Positions 33,993 through 45,545 of a stretch of DNA of 64,000 nucleotides are shown here, piece after piece. The DNA is from Agrypnia vestita (taxonomy: Eukaryota > Arthropoda > Insecta > Trichoptera > Phryganeidae). Position 1 is the stretch's first letter; each line of letters opens with the position of its first letter. The notes below the pieces were generated by a model that saw nothing but the letters and a program-made list of their open reading frames with translations, was not told where the DNA came from and ran no database searches. Both the position numbers and the translations under genes were made by a program. The stretch covers positions 124,001-188,000 of the forward strand of contig JADDOH010023643.1 in NCBI GenBank assembly GCA_016648135.1, read 5' to 3'.

Positions 33993-34091
33993 TACGCCCC
34001 TCTCGTTTCCGCAAACTTAATACAACGAAACAATGCGCGTTTTACGCACAGTACCCACAATAACTTATATGAAAAGACTTATACCTAATGT
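33993..34091. mobile_element. half copy of the 14.2-kb hairpin MITE
   Basis: CGCCCCTCTCG followed by AAACTTAATACAACGAAACA and TTACGCACAGTACCCACA matches the loop and right arm at 14310-14411. The left arm is missing. Confidence 0.7.
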
Positions 34092-34629
34092 CTTTCTGCG
34101 AGTCGTAGATGGAAAAATGAATGGTACATATATTTCAACATTTCAAACATAGAGATTTTGTTTTTAAAATAGTAAACAGAGAAAATTACAAGAAATATTA
34201 CAAATTTTAAATTGCAATGCTACTGCATTGTAAGTTATTTAAAATAATAATAGTAATATTTTTTGCACGTGTATAACGATCGGTTTTCAAAATTATAAAA
34301 AGTGTATTTGGGTGTTGTGATGTTAATTAATATGGAAATGGAAGGGCGTATTTTAAACACCAAATATAATATAATCCATTACATAAACAACACAAGCAAA
34401 AACACGAACAGAACTTATTAGTCGGACGAGAAAAGCTCTTAAAAATTCTACGTTCACCGGCGTTAGCCAATCGATAGTCCGGTGAATGATCGGTAGTATG
34501 TGTTACGCGCAGTAAAATAATCCAGATTTTACCATTTTCTATAGATATTTGCAGTTGCATTTGGAATATTTGAATATTCGTACGTAGAATCAATAATCGT
34601 ATAAATACAATTCTACACTGAAAATAGTG
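34092..34629. other. no recognised gene
   Basis: Part of a 129-codon minus frame (34327-34716) lies here. It runs into the dispersed repeat and has no known domain. Confidence 0.4.
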
Positions 34630-34810
34630 TGCCTGCAGCAGAGAATAAAATTGTAGAGTTGAAATAAACCCCTTTTTAAGGCTAGGAGTCTGGGGCACAG
34701 AGGAAGTATTTTCCAACTCTGATATATTTAAGACACATCTAAAATCCAGTAAAGTATTTATTCTTGCATATATAAATTCCTTAGTAAAAATAACTTTTTT
34801 TTACAATATA
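34630..34810 (-). repeat. dispersed repeat shared with 22150-22370
   Basis: This is a reverse-orientation copy carrying GGGGTTTATTTCAACTCT and ATGCAAGAATAAATACTTT in the same order. Confidence 0.6.
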
Positions 34811-34867
34811 CGTTGTTTTACATAATTTCATTAAAAACGTTATTTCGTAATAAAGCGCGATTTATTT

Positions 34868-35075
34868 ACTATAGGTAGACCACAATCAAAAGACCATTCC
34901 CTAGCTTTGTCCGGTAAGAAGAGAGCGGGGTGAAGTTGCCTGGCAAGCCCGTATTACAAGCCTCAATATGATATTCCAAATGAATATATATTTTTTAGTG
35001 TAAAAAAGGTTACTTACTTACTAGAAAAGCTTCTTTTGTATTCATTTTTGCATGTAACAACACACATATTTTTAC
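34868..35075 (-). mobile_element. DNA transposon end (copy 2, inverted)
   Basis: Reverse complement of 32720-32940 with moderate divergence. The two copies face each other across about 1.9 kb of other repeats. They could be the two ends of one old element or two separate insertions. Confidence 0.55.
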
Positions 35076-37407
35076 GCTAATTCTTTTGAACGCGATCTAG
35101 CTATAAGGTAGGTATAACTTTTAAGATTATTTAGTTTTATTTTTTTATAATTGATTCAAAATTTACAAGCTCGTAACAATAAGTTTTATAAAAAAATTTT
35201 ATAAACAAAAAGTCAAATATGTAATGAAACCAAACGCCTATATATTTTTGGTAGTCTGTGATTTCCGCGCATAAATTTGGAAATAACGCATGTAGCATTT
35301 CAAACGACATGAGGATATTATATGACAAAATTTGAAAGGCAATACAGATAGTTATTGAAAGCATACATCGAAAAAATAATATGTGAATAGTGACAATCTA
35401 ACGTATCGAACTACCTTACATATAATTTAAATTGACAGTTCACATAAGGGTCGATAGCTGCTGCATACATAGAAAAAAAATGTTAATAGTTGCAATCCGA
35501 AATAAAATAAAATCGTAATCGCCAGAATGATCGCCGACCTCCGATAGGAGATGGCACCATAAGAAGAAGTGACAATCTTACAACCAACGTATAAATTAAA
35601 TTGATAGATCATATATAGGTACTATGACTATACAATCTCTAAATATAAGTACGTACCTAGTAAGGAAATATCAATATGTAAAATTAAATTTATAAGAATT
35701 TAATTAGAACGTTTATAACGAAGTTAAACTAATTAAAAAAATATTACTAATAAAATACTAATGATGAAATACTATTTTTTATATCCTTTAAATTGCTCAA
35801 AAAGCATGGGCACTCCTCCCTCTGAACCAACTACCCCTTCTATTTGATACAAAATGTTTATTTTATTATAAAGAATACTATCATCAGTTCCAAGTTTTGC
35901 TCAGTTGCTCTCTGGGATCCCGAGGAAAAAATATTTACCCCCTTGGAATCTTATTCTCGCCTATCTGGACCAATTGTTGCAATCATCGTTAGGGCTCGCG
36001 TAAAGCAAACGCTTACAACCTACCCGAGTATGCAAAAAGTGAAGAATTTTGAATAAATAAGAGAAATCGCAAATTTTTTTGCTCAGTATTGTATTCTGTG
36101 AATAGCCTACTGACAATTTCGCAGCACGAAATGCTTCAATCATTTATAATGTTAGTAAATTAACTAATAAAAGTTGGGCATTGTTAATAAATCCACAATT
36201 TAGATTCTACTATCCACAAGGATGAAGAATTTTGGGGTATTACGCCTCAGCCACTGAATTGTTTCGGCCGATATGAAGAATTCATCATCAGCGACAGGAA
36301 TTCGCAGCGGATAACGCGATGTTGTTCACAAATATGTCGAAATAGAATAAAATTTGTGCACAATATTCTGTAAGCCCGGATATTGTTGAACTACAAAATT
36401 TATTATGTAAATACTAACACAATGAAGAACGAAATTCCACGAAGCTAATTTAAAGTTTATGTATAATTTGTTATACAATACACCTGACGCAAGTAGACTG
36501 ATCCCCCACCCATCTCGCTAGTGCACAATCCATATAGAGGTTGGGTAATTTTTTCTCTCTGAAATTTAATAAATTAAAAACAATATAATATAACTAAGCT
36601 AATCATATCGAACTGATGCAATTCCAAGATACAGATATTTTTTCAAGTTAAATGAAAAATATTTCACATTTCTATATAACTTTTATGAAATGACGAATTA
36701 AAAGGTGGATCTTAAATAATAAAGAATTTAAAATCAGAATATTAGTTATTGTATTAAGTATGTAATCATACAACAGAAATAAAAATTAAAATAATATTAT
36801 CGAATCTAAAAAAATCTATATAATGCACGGCAAGTATCCGAAACCTCTTAATAGTACGGCCAAAGCATCTTCATCAGCTGTGTACTTCACAATTCGACCC
36901 CATTCAACTATCCTAGGGTTATTGTTCACTTCCGAGCAATGCGCAATGGTTTTATCCTATTCATGTTTTGAGCCAGGAATACATATCCAAATGAGGGGTG
37001 TAAAAGGCAGCAATATTCAAAAGGTATTTAAAAAAAATGTTTGTAATGCAGTCACCGAGGATAACTAAATTAGAATGCACATAATTTGAGATTTTATAAT
37101 AAATATAACTCTATCCCTTCCAAAATCACGTTTGCAAATCATTGTCAAAAGCAAAGAGCAATATTCACTGCAACAAATTAATTCCCAAAGATGTGACACT
37201 TGACAAAATGTCCGCTTTGTATTAAAGTGAAAGTTAATATCGATTATAGACTAAAACACCATAGCAAAGATAGCAATGTACAATTATATAAATAGCAAGA
37301 ACAGAAGTGTCCACTATTTGGTAGCCAACACAGTAATAACCATATTAAATGTTCAATTATTTTCTTCAAAAATAGCAAAATGATTTAGTGGTGATATTAC
37401 TAATATC
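35076..37407. other. no recognised gene
   Basis: Frames of 60-80 codons occur (for example 35844-36056 and 36823-37068) without family resemblance. A weak hammerhead-like string near 36265-36300 was judged unreliable. Confidence 0.4.
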
Positions 37408-38480
37408 TATATAAATAAAAATGTACATGTTCGTTTGTACAAAATCGATAATCTCTGAAAGTTCTTCACCGATTGTTTGAAATTTTGGCACGACGTTGCA
37501 TTCGATTACGAGGATGTTTTTGTATACCTAATTTGTTTTCATTTACCTACTATTAATTTATATAAATAAAAATGTAAATTTTAGATTGTCCAAAATTATA
37601 AATCTCCTAAAGCTCTTTTTGACACAACGTTGCGTTTGAATTCGCACAAATTATTTGAAAAAAGGGCGCAGGTACCTACCCTTTCAATATTGATAAATAT
37701 TCAGATATAACTGAATATATTATTTGAATAAATATTTGAATAATATTCTGTAAATTCAAATTTTTTGATAACATTCGGTCGTCTTTGCTTAAGTAAAACG
37801 TTTGAACCGATGAGAAAGTATAGCCAATCGTATAGCGATATTTATACCTATAAAACTCAATGTATATCTGTCTGTCTTTCTGTCTGTCTGTCTGTTCTCT
37901 ATATAAATCGACACCTTTTGTCCGATTCGACAAAAATTTTGCATACTTATGCTTTAGGACACTTACCCCATGCCATTCTATCCCTTCCCCGCCCCCTGAT
38001 ATATTTTCAATGCAAATCTGTACCGTTTGACCGATCGGAATCGAAATTTGGAAACATATTTTTTAGGGCCCTTTTCCGAGGCGACTTTTCCCCTCCCCTT
38101 TACCCCTGTTATATTTTCTGTACAAATCTACACCGTAAGACTGATCTGAGCCAGATTTTGCATACTTATTTTTCAAGATCCAGCGGGTTTAAATTCAACT
38201 TTCCCCCCTTCCTTCTTACCCCACTCCCACACCTGATATATTTTTTGTACAAATCTACAACGTTTGCCGATCTGATACAAATTTTGCGTTCTTATTCTTT
38301 AGGTTCACGGCGGAATACATAGGTCACAAGGTCCTTCCTGCACATCCCCTCCATCCCAGCCTAGATTAAATGGATCCTTTTTTACTATTACAGCCTGCGA
38401 AACAATGAAACCTTTGTATCCCCCACAAACTTATGTTTAACTAAATCCTTAACCTGAGCAACGCCGGGTTTGAACAAGCT
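37408..38480 (+). mobile_element. Helitron-like element, long form with tandem repeats (family A)
   Basis: The 5' end TCTATATAAATAAAAATG at 37408 is followed by the same block order as the reverse copy ending at 21049, then by the ACCTATAAAACTCAATG start seen in the short copies (37848), a TCTG run, three to four degenerate tandem units, and the 3' end GAGCAACGCCGGGTTTGAA to about 38480. The terminal CTAG has decayed to CTAT. A 185-codon frame (37765-38322) crosses it but is only the stop-free repeat. This copy suggests the short form is a derivative or a nested insertion. Confidence 0.6.
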
Positions 38481-38483
38481 ATC

Positions 38484-38640
38484 AATATATAAAAATGAAA
38501 ATATTCGTTTGTTCAAAATCTTAAATCTCAGAAAGTTCTTCACGGATTGACTTTGACACATTCGCTGCATTCGAATACGCGCACGTTTTTATATACCTAC
38601 CTACTACGTTTTTATATACCTAGGTACTATTATTATACAC
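38484..38640 (+). mobile_element. second Helitron-like 5' end, head-to-tail
   Basis: Directly after the previous element, TCAATATATAAAAATG is followed by TTCGTTTGTTCAAAATCTTA and a CATTCGAATACG block, which is the family A 5' region again. It is truncated near 38640. Confidence 0.5.
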
Positions 38641-38797
38641 ATTTCACATCTGTGATAGGTAAAATGACAGCAATATTGAATACACCCAAGCATGTTAGAA
38701 ACGTGTGCTTTCTCTTTTCTTTCTTTTCCATTTAACAAGACTGAGCCACAGCAACGCAATAAATAAAAATACTTTTTTTTCTTAATATTGCAAATAT

Positions 38798-38834
38798 TAA
38801 CATGTTTCAGGGCCAATTTATTCCCTCGTTAGGA
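38798..38834 (-). ncRNA. decayed hammerhead-like motif
   Basis: The minus strand has CTAACGA (core G to A), GGG...CCC stem, TGAAA and ACATGT. Flanking sequence resembles 51445-51620. Confidence 0.35.
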
Positions 38835-38989
38835 TAAAATGTATACTAACAAATAGAAAATAAAAAATCAAAGTATGACAGTAAAAATATTAAATATATA
38901 ATAAAGGGGAAATGATGATCTTTTGTTAATTTCTCATTAAAAATAAAAAAAAATTAAAACTATAGTAAAAATTTTCTTTCAATTTTGGT

Positions 38990-39285
38990 TTTTCACGTAC
39001 CACTGACTGTTAATAACGGTCAGTGTGCTCTGGCTGGGCATGGACAGCGGAAGCCCTCACCTTGGATGAAGGGCCAAGCGATATCCCGGGGGCGAGATTA
39101 CGTTTCTTCCGAACCAATTAGAGTGACTGCATAAAATATCGGCTTACAATTTAATACCTTTACTTGCAGACGAAAAGGGAGCGCCAGTCCAATGGAATGA
39201 TTTCACGCATGCGTGTGACGATATGTTGACAGATTGGACTTGCCTTAGCGTTCCGTCTGACTCGCTTGTAAATATCGAAACAATT
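38990..39285. other. GC-elevated non-coding patch
   Basis: The patch contains the inverted repeat CACTGACTGTTA...AACGGTCAGTG near 39001-39030 and two AGTCCAA/TTGGACT strings. No coding signal was seen. Confidence 0.3.
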
Positions 39286-39289
39286 AAGA

Positions 39290-39400
39290 AAAGCTCGAAC
39301 TTAAAAAGTATGACCTAAATATAATAATTTCGTTGTCTGCCTATCTGTTTGTAATGTCCGTAACGTGCAGGAATTACGATGGAATTACAACATTAGATCA
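39290..39400 (+). mobile_element. Helitron-like family B fragment
   Basis: The segment ATATAATAATTTCGTTGTCTG followed by GTAATGTCCGTAACG matches the 5' part of the 46780-47075 element. The remainder is missing. Confidence 0.4.
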
Positions 39401-40029
39401 TTAGAGCGTGACACGCAATCATCGCACAGCTCAGGCAAATCGCAAGATTCGCCCACCTAATTTACTAATGACCGTGTATCATTACATTTTAAAATTATTA
39501 TTTGATTATATATTTTTTTAAATTTAAGCGAATAATGCAAATAAAAAAAAGGAAAAGGTTTATTCTATTCATGAATTTTCAGCTTCAAAATCCTGAAATA
39601 ATTATGATCCCGTGATTTTTCACGGTGTTAGTAAATCTTCTTTTTTAGTGTGTTAGTAAATAATATTACGATAACAAAAAATGCTTTACTTGAAGTGACT
39701 CGGTTTGGATTTTTTTTTAATAAAAAAAACTATATTGTAAAAAAAGATTTTGTTTACTTTTTGGAATTTAAATACCCAAGAATAAAAATAAAAAATTTAA
39801 CTGCATTATAAATATGTCTTAAATGTACGTGATAGGGGGACATACTTTCGCTGTGAGCCAATCCCCTCTTACCTAGATAAGGGCTTTAATTCGTCCGTGT
39901 ACAATTTGACACCAAAATGAACCGCTAGGTTTTTTTAGGTCTTAATTAGAGCAGCACAGACGCATCTTGCAAAGGCCAGAGGAGTGACTAACTAAACTGA
40001 GACGCATAGAGCGGGCCTAGCTTGTTTAG
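39401..40029. other. no recognised gene
   Basis: AT-rich sequence without recognisable structure. Confidence 0.4.
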
Positions 40030-40290
40030 TTAGCACTGAAATGACGCAAGACAGAGGAAAATGGAAGCTCTTTATCTCTATCTCTATCTCTATCTTATTA
40101 ATGATGAAAAAAATGTTAAAATTAAGTGCTAATACAAAAATTGCAACATTAGGCATTAGTCTATCTAACGTTAAAACAAAAAAATGTGTAATTTATCTTA
40201 TGTTTTATCTTATGTTTTATTGTTAAATTAGTATTAAGTATCTTATTTGTAAACAAGGATTTTTAAATAAATAAATAAATAAATAAATAT
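40030..40290 (+). pseudogene. LINE C-terminal tail and 3' end
   Basis: LKEMTQDRGKWK-like sequence (from about 40037, reading EMTQDRGKWKLF in part) resembles the last DR.KWR block of LINE ORF2. It runs into a TCTCTA microsatellite (40071-40096) and, about 170 bp on, an (AAAT)n tail (40264-40290), the usual order at a LINE 3' end. Confidence 0.45.
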
Positions 40291-40868
40291 GTCTGTCCTC
40301 CCGACTCAGTGAGAAGATATTTCAGAACAGGAAAATAAGGAATTATCTACAAAAAAAGTATGTAGTACAATGGCTTAAGTGCACTAATTAGATAACATTT
40401 TATTGCATGACCAATAAAATAATTGCAGTTAAAACAAACTCCTTGTGTGAATTTATACCTTTATATATTGTAAAGTATCGGGTAGGCATGGATATGAGCA
40501 GCTCCATTTGACACTTTTTTTATCTGACACCGTTTTTCATATTACGCAATGCACCAAAATATAATTGATAATTTAAAGAAATATTAGAGAGTATTTTATA
40601 TGAAAATATTTAGATGACAATATATTATACCGTCATCCGCAAAATTTATGGGTACGTCGTGCTTGTTCTTGTGCTAAACTAAATAAAATAAAATTGTTGT
40701 CATTCTCTGATTAAATCAATTTCGCCATTTATTGCGGCGTCATGCAAAAAATTTTATCCAACTCGAAATTTGAAACGTAGCTACTGTAACAGTCAAGGAA
40801 AAAAAATCCTAGTAGGAGGTTCTATTATTGCCCCGCAATTCAACTTAACTTTAAGGTCTGATATAAAT
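40291..40868. other. no recognised gene
   Basis: AT-rich sequence without recognisable structure. Confidence 0.4.
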
Positions 40869-41447
40869 TAGGGATGCTTCAATACGCACTTTTACCGATA
40901 CCGATATTTATAAAAAAGTACCGACGATACCGATACCGATGCGGACAGTGAAGATTTCAAAAGGTGTAAAAAGTTGTGGATTTAGAATAGAAACAGACGA
41001 ACATACTTGTATAATATTTATTTAGAATATTTACTTTATAACGAAATTTTAAAAATTGTAATTTAACAGATCATTACGTTCAGATTATTATATGAGTGAA
41101 GTGAAGTGGTCATGACGCTCGCCTAGTGATCTGTTGGTCAGTAGTTCGAGCCCCATTCCAGCAATTTAGTCCTAGAGAATAGTACGAATATTGATGCGAC
41201 ACGTATTCCATATTCGGAATGAAATTATAAAATGTGAGAATTCCCCGAGCGTATATAAATTGGGCCGCGTTTAAACATGAACGAATTAAGCGCGAAGATG
41301 GCGCGTTTACACATGTATTATCTATAGTGCGAAATTCAAAACCGGTGTATCAGAAAATTAATATCACCGATTCCGATATAAAACCACGATATCGTGAAAA
41401 TCCACGATATCGCCGATATATCGGTATCGGTATCGGATGCAACCCTA
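40869..41447. mobile_element. hAT-like non-autonomous element
   Basis: The ends are TAGGGATGC... and ...GCAACCCTA, next to runs of CGATACCGATA and its complement, a composition typical of certain hAT ends. The flanking 8-mers ATATAAAT (40861) and ATTTAAAT (41448) differ at one base, fitting the 8-bp target duplication of hAT. Total length is 579 bp with no transposase. An 81-codon frame near its right end is chance. A tRNA-like segment lies inside at 41095-41165. Confidence 0.65.
41095..41165 (+). repeat. tRNA-related SINE-like segment
   Basis: GTGGTCATGACGCTCGCC and AGTAGTTCGAGCCCCATTCC match the reverse complement of 42455-42535. The second string is a polymerase III B-box-like sequence. 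Confidence 0.5.
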
Positions 41448-41496
41448 ATTTAAATGTCTTCATAATAGAATATTTTTGAGTTTGTTCAAATCTTTC

Positions 41497-41586
41497 AGAA
41501 CAGTGCTGGATTTATGTCACAGAGACATTATTAATCAATTAAGAACAGTGCTGGATTTATGTCACAGAGACATTATTAATCAATTA
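41497..41586. repeat. tandem duplication of 45 bp
   Basis: Two identical units start AGAACAGTGCTGGATTTATG at 41497 and 41542, immediately left of the perfect-TIR element. A related single copy, reversed, is at 24830-24900. Confidence 0.85.
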
Positions 41587-41958
41587 ATGTATATTATAGA
41601 TATCTCACAGAGACGAAACTGTATTTCTTGACAGTATTTGTATCTGTATTTCAGTGACATCTGTGGGGATTAAGGGGAATGAAAAATGGCTTTGTACAGG
41701 CCGCATGGAAAGGCGGTTACAACTCATATGTGAAAGCTTTCCACGCTATTTGAACATATATACAACTTCCAAAAAATGAATAAGCATGGTATATTCTATC
41801 ATGGGTGGAAATGGCGAATGTTACATTGTGTAAAGTGATCACTTAAGCCAACCATAAGATAGGTCATAAGTCCTATGTACACCCAAATGACTTCTATACC
41901 TACTTTCTCATAAGAAATACAGTTTCGTCTCTGTGAGATATCTATAATATACATTAAT
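41583..41958. mobile_element. element with identical 44-bp terminal inverted repeats
   Basis: Positions 41583-41626 and 41915-41958 are perfect reverse complements (tip ATTAATGTATATTATAGATA). The interior is non-coding. The 24562-24822 hairpin is a shorter relative. A 13-bp direct repeat, TGTCTTCATAATA, flanks the larger block at 41455 and 41959. Confidence 0.75.
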
Positions 41959-42454
41959 TGTCTTCATAATATATTGACTGAACAAAGATGAATGTGGTAA
42001 GTCTCCTTTATATTGATATTTTGTTATTGAAAAAGTTTTTGTTTACGGTGTACTAATAAACTGTATGAAATAATATAGTTTATTTACTATTATTATTGAT
42101 TCAATATCGGTTTATAAATTTATGCTTTAATACTTTTTATAAATATAGACTAATTTTAATATATTTTATGCGAGTTATTGAAAAATGTGTTATGTAACAG
42201 ACCGTGACGAAAAAATTATAGGTAATTTTTAACGTACGACAGTTGTAGTATGACTAGAAACAAACAGTTGTAAATATATATTTTTATTATTTATTTATTT
42301 TAAAATTTATATTTTGCACATTATTAACACTTTGAAGACAAAATATTGTTTATCACATTTCTCACAAATTTTCACAAAAATAAAATTATTACCTTTTTTT
42401 AAATAGAGATGCGAACACGAAATGTGAGTTGCATCAAAATTATGAAAAAAGGAC

Positions 42455-42535
42455 TTACTTCCTGGTGTCCTGGAATGGGCTCGAACTACCGATCACCAGA
42501 GCACTAGGCGAGTGTCACGACCACCGCACCAACAA
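42455..42535 (-). repeat. tRNA-derived SINE-like segment
   Basis: The minus strand reads GCGGTGGTCGTGACACTCGC then GGTAGTTCGAGCCCATTCC, with an A-box-like start and a B box AGTTCGAGCCC. It shares both blocks with 41095-41165. Confidence 0.5.
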
Positions 42536-42584
42536 ACCATTTTTGTGGTCATGACGCTTAATCAGTGATTTACAAAATCAATTA

Positions 42585-42720
42585 TCTATACAAATTAAAA
42601 TGAATCGCCAAAATGTATGTACGGATAACTTCCGAACGACTGAACCAAATTTGATAATTATTTTTTTGTTGTGTTCATTATTGTCAGGACAAGGTTTGTA
42701 TAAAAGATATATTTTTTAAA
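42585..42720 (+). mobile_element. Helitron-like 5' end fragment (third type)
   Basis: ATCTATACAAATTAAAATGA is followed by AACTTCCGAACGACTGAACC and a TTGATAATTATTTTTTTGTT block. This resembles the 5' ends of Helitrons common in insects. The 3' part is not seen. Confidence 0.5.
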
Positions 42721-42828
42721 TCTCTTGAAGAGTGAGAGTGAGACAGACAAAAAGGGATCTTCAATACTTTGACAAAACACTCGAATATTAATTATACTGA
42801 TATGGAGACCGCGCGAGTCCCAAAGATT

Positions 42829-43210
42829 TTTTATTGTACTGTCGAAGGTGTTATTGATTCTTGCTTCCCTAGGAAATCTCAGGCTACTAGTAGAAGGTGA
42901 TATCCAAGGTGGTTTTCTAGGGATATTATTAGACACATACGAACGAAGCATTTCTATCACAAAAAATGGAAAACTTTTGGCCGTCACGTAAGACGTTACA
43001 TTCGATTAGAATACTGGGAGTTCATTTCCAGCATAGAAAACAACATTTTTCAAGATCCTAATACCTTCTGGGACTACATAAAGTCACAAAACACGGATGG
43101 CGGGAATGTTAACTCCATGACATGGGGCGAAAAAATGGGGGTGCAGATATTGCCGAGGCGTTCGCAGGTCATTTTAAAACAGTGTATTGTAGTGAACCTC
43201 TGCTTCTCGA
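42829..43210 (+). pseudogene. LINE linker region between endonuclease and reverse transcriptase
   Basis: The plus strand reads FYCTVEGVIDSCFPRKS, a stop (42898-42900), YPRWFSRDIIRHIRTKHFYH, KKWKTF, EYWEFISSIENNIFQDPNTF and WDYIKSQ. After a shift at the A/G run near 43130 it continues GADIAEAFAGHF and VYCSEP. The series YP.WFS..I...I..K, ..FW.YIK.., and ..IA..FA.HF..VY is the well-known linker of Jockey-type LINEs. One stop and one frameshift show it is dead. The minus-strand frame across it is a shadow. Confidence 0.85.
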
Positions 43211-43249
43211 TGTTAACATTGCTGAGGAATGTTATAAAAAGTATATAAA

Positions 43250-43285
43250 AGTAGTCATTTTTGACGGGTTATATAGCTGGTCTAC
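43250..43285 (+). mobile_element. Helitron-like family B 3' end fragment
   Basis: GTCATTTTTGACGGGTTAT followed by ATAGCTGG matches the terminal hairpin of the family B elements at 5978 and 47075. Confidence 0.4.
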
Positions 43286-43289
43286 ATAA

Positions 43290-45020
43290 CAAGTGTGATT
43301 TCAATCAATGATGTTCCGCATTCAAAAACCGTTGCAAATAATGAACGGTGGAGTGCACTCTTCAAAATGCAAAACGGATTATTGAAAATTATTGTACACA
43401 GCGTGGTTCCGGCATACCGACCAAATATCGTTAAAAGAGTGTTGGAGAGGTCAAATGGTCCGGGTAATTTCGCTTGTTCAGAAGCCTCGCAGGTACCTAT
43501 TTATGGACAAGTGGATGATGCTCGTGTTTGAGCTACGCCATGCCATGCCCGCGGTAAAGGTAGCAGCAATGTCGAACACGCCACTCGAAAATTTGACACT
43601 TCATACGGGGTACGCAACATATATTTTAAAATATACCCTTTTCGTTTGAATTCTGTTATTTAAAATTTAATTAAATTTTGCTTTCGAAATAAAGATATAT
43701 TATCAGAAAATTAAAAATAGTAGTCATAATCACGTTGCAGATAATCCTTATCATTTCATATTCCAAATCGCAACTCTCTCTTTGGAAGACCAACTAACTC
43801 TAAACAAAACTCCTTTATTTACAGATCCGCAAGTTCATTTAATTTAAATTACATTATTAAATTACAATGCACATTAATATTTTGAATTCGACTATCAATA
43901 GTTGACATAAAATAGTTGACTCAATTCATTTTCACATCTACTCCGATCCTTCGTTTCTTTATCCTAATCCTGCTTCCTTCACCCCTGCTCAATATATTTT
44001 GTAACCAAAAATTAACTTATATTGTTAAACTATGCTCATATCATTGACAATCACCGGTGGAAAGTTCATAATAGGCATGGGAAAGTTAACTATTTTTTTA
44101 TCATTTGTATGTTATTAATGAAATTTTATTTTGAACATTTTTCAACTTTCCCAAAGATAAATAAATAAATATTTTCCCATTTCAATTTCAGAAGACATCA
44201 TGTATTTTCTATTGGAATGGAACATTAAATTATATTTTACATTCTATTTTTGATACTGTTTAAGAAATAATATCTAATTTTTTTATATTAACCTTACCTA
44301 ATCAGATGGACTGAGTGAGTGTACGAACAATGAATCATCACAATCGCATAAAAACGAGAACAAAAGATAATAGTGTAAAATGAGCCAGTAGCGGTGAGAT
44401 GACAACAAAGTTGCCGGCAGATAATAACAGATGTCACCGTGTGCTTCTTTTTAAAATAAATTGTTTTCTAAAACCTTTAAATTAATACATTTTAAGCGCT
44501 TTAATTAATACATGTGAGCGTAATTTTTATTAATTTTCTATGGAAAATGTGATGTAATTACGCTCCAAAACCAAATTAAAAATTATTCAGTAAGTTTTAT
44601 ATACTTTAAATTTTACTAACATCAAATCGCTCCATTTTGTAGGCTTCGTTTGGCTTTATAAGAATGCCTTTTTTACCTTTTTTATACCTTTTTTAAAGAT
44701 AATATTAAAAAATGAAGTATTATCTTTTGCAAGTACGAAATATTTGGAAATCGATTAAACAATTTTCCCATAATGTATATTCTTAGACAGACTGTTTTGA
44801 AAAATACACATATTTATTTTCAAGATTTTTAAGCACTTTTTATATGCTTGACAATCTCGCAACATGACTAAAACAAAAGTCCATTTCATACATTCATAAA
44901 AGATACTATTTCATACAAACAATCAAAAAAATATATAAAAATTATTACGAACCCTTAATTTCAGCTATTTATACTAGACGCGGCGTATTTCTCGGGCAAA
45001 ACGCTCCGGATAGCCGAGCT
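43290..45020. other. no recognised gene
   Basis: Two overlapping frames at 43295-43649 have some GC but no family resemblance. The rest is AT-rich. Confidence 0.4.
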
Positions 45021-45033
45021 GTTAGGACGTGTG

Positions 45034-45545
45034 TTCGCGGCGTAGGCACACTCTGCTCTCCTATAACTCTATGAGAGTGCAATTTAACAATGCCTTCAGG
45101 ATAATGCTCGGTCTACCCTGGCATCTCAAATGTTCGTAGAACACAGGGTCCATGGCTTTGCTGCTCTCCAACGACCGAAGATAGCTAACGCAAGAAAGAG
45201 GATGTGGGGGTCTTGCAACTCCATTATTCAAGCAGCTGCTATGTGGCTTGACTCCCCAATGCACAAAAAATGGACACTAATTATGCAGCAGTGACTATTC
45301 TCCACAGCGTTCAGCGAATTTTATTTTTTTAATTCTTTTTTATGTATTTATTTATTTTTATAACAATTTTCTTCTTTTTAATTTCTATTTTTATTTTCGA
45401 CATGTTTTCTTTTCTGATTCTACTTCTATGTCTGTTGTTGTTTTTCTATTTTTACCTATATGTATATGTATCTATATGGCGAGGTTAGAATGTATTCTCA
45501 ACAAGCTGAAATAAAGACCTATTATGATTATAATTATTATTTACA
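45034..45545 (+). pseudogene. LINE ORF2 C-terminus with 3' UTR
   Basis: In one frame the sequence reads CSRRRHTLLSYNSM then RVQFNNAFRIMLGLPWHLKC and a stop. A one-base shift restores MFVEHRVHGFAALQRPKIA, then NARKRMWGSCNSIIQAA and MWLDSPMHKKW before the end at about 45292. The pattern LRVAYNNAFR.LL.LP, MF....V.SF.AL.R, S.N.I. matches LINE C-termini. A T-rich 3' UTR follows, ending GAAATAAAGACCTATTATG with a short A/T tail to about 45545. The minus-strand frame at 45061-45264 is a shadow. Confidence 0.8.

Noticed and set aside
34327..34716. 129-codon minus frame
   Set aside because: It runs across a dispersed repeat shared with 22.2 kb and shows no known domain.
36262..36305. Hammerhead-like string (CTGATGA ... 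GAAAC on the minus strand)
   Set aside because: Core strings are present but there is no pairing stem II and the stem III bases are not palindromic.
36866..36890. CTGATGAAG on the minus strand
   Set aside because: No GAAA box at the right distance.
37765..38322. Longest open frame in the window (185 codons, plus strand)
   Set aside because: It lies wholly in the Helitron-like tandem repeat. Related repeat copies give unrelated frames on the other strand, and there is no conserved protein.
42658..42987. 109-codon minus frame
   Set aside because: It is a shadow of the plus-strand LINE linker relic.
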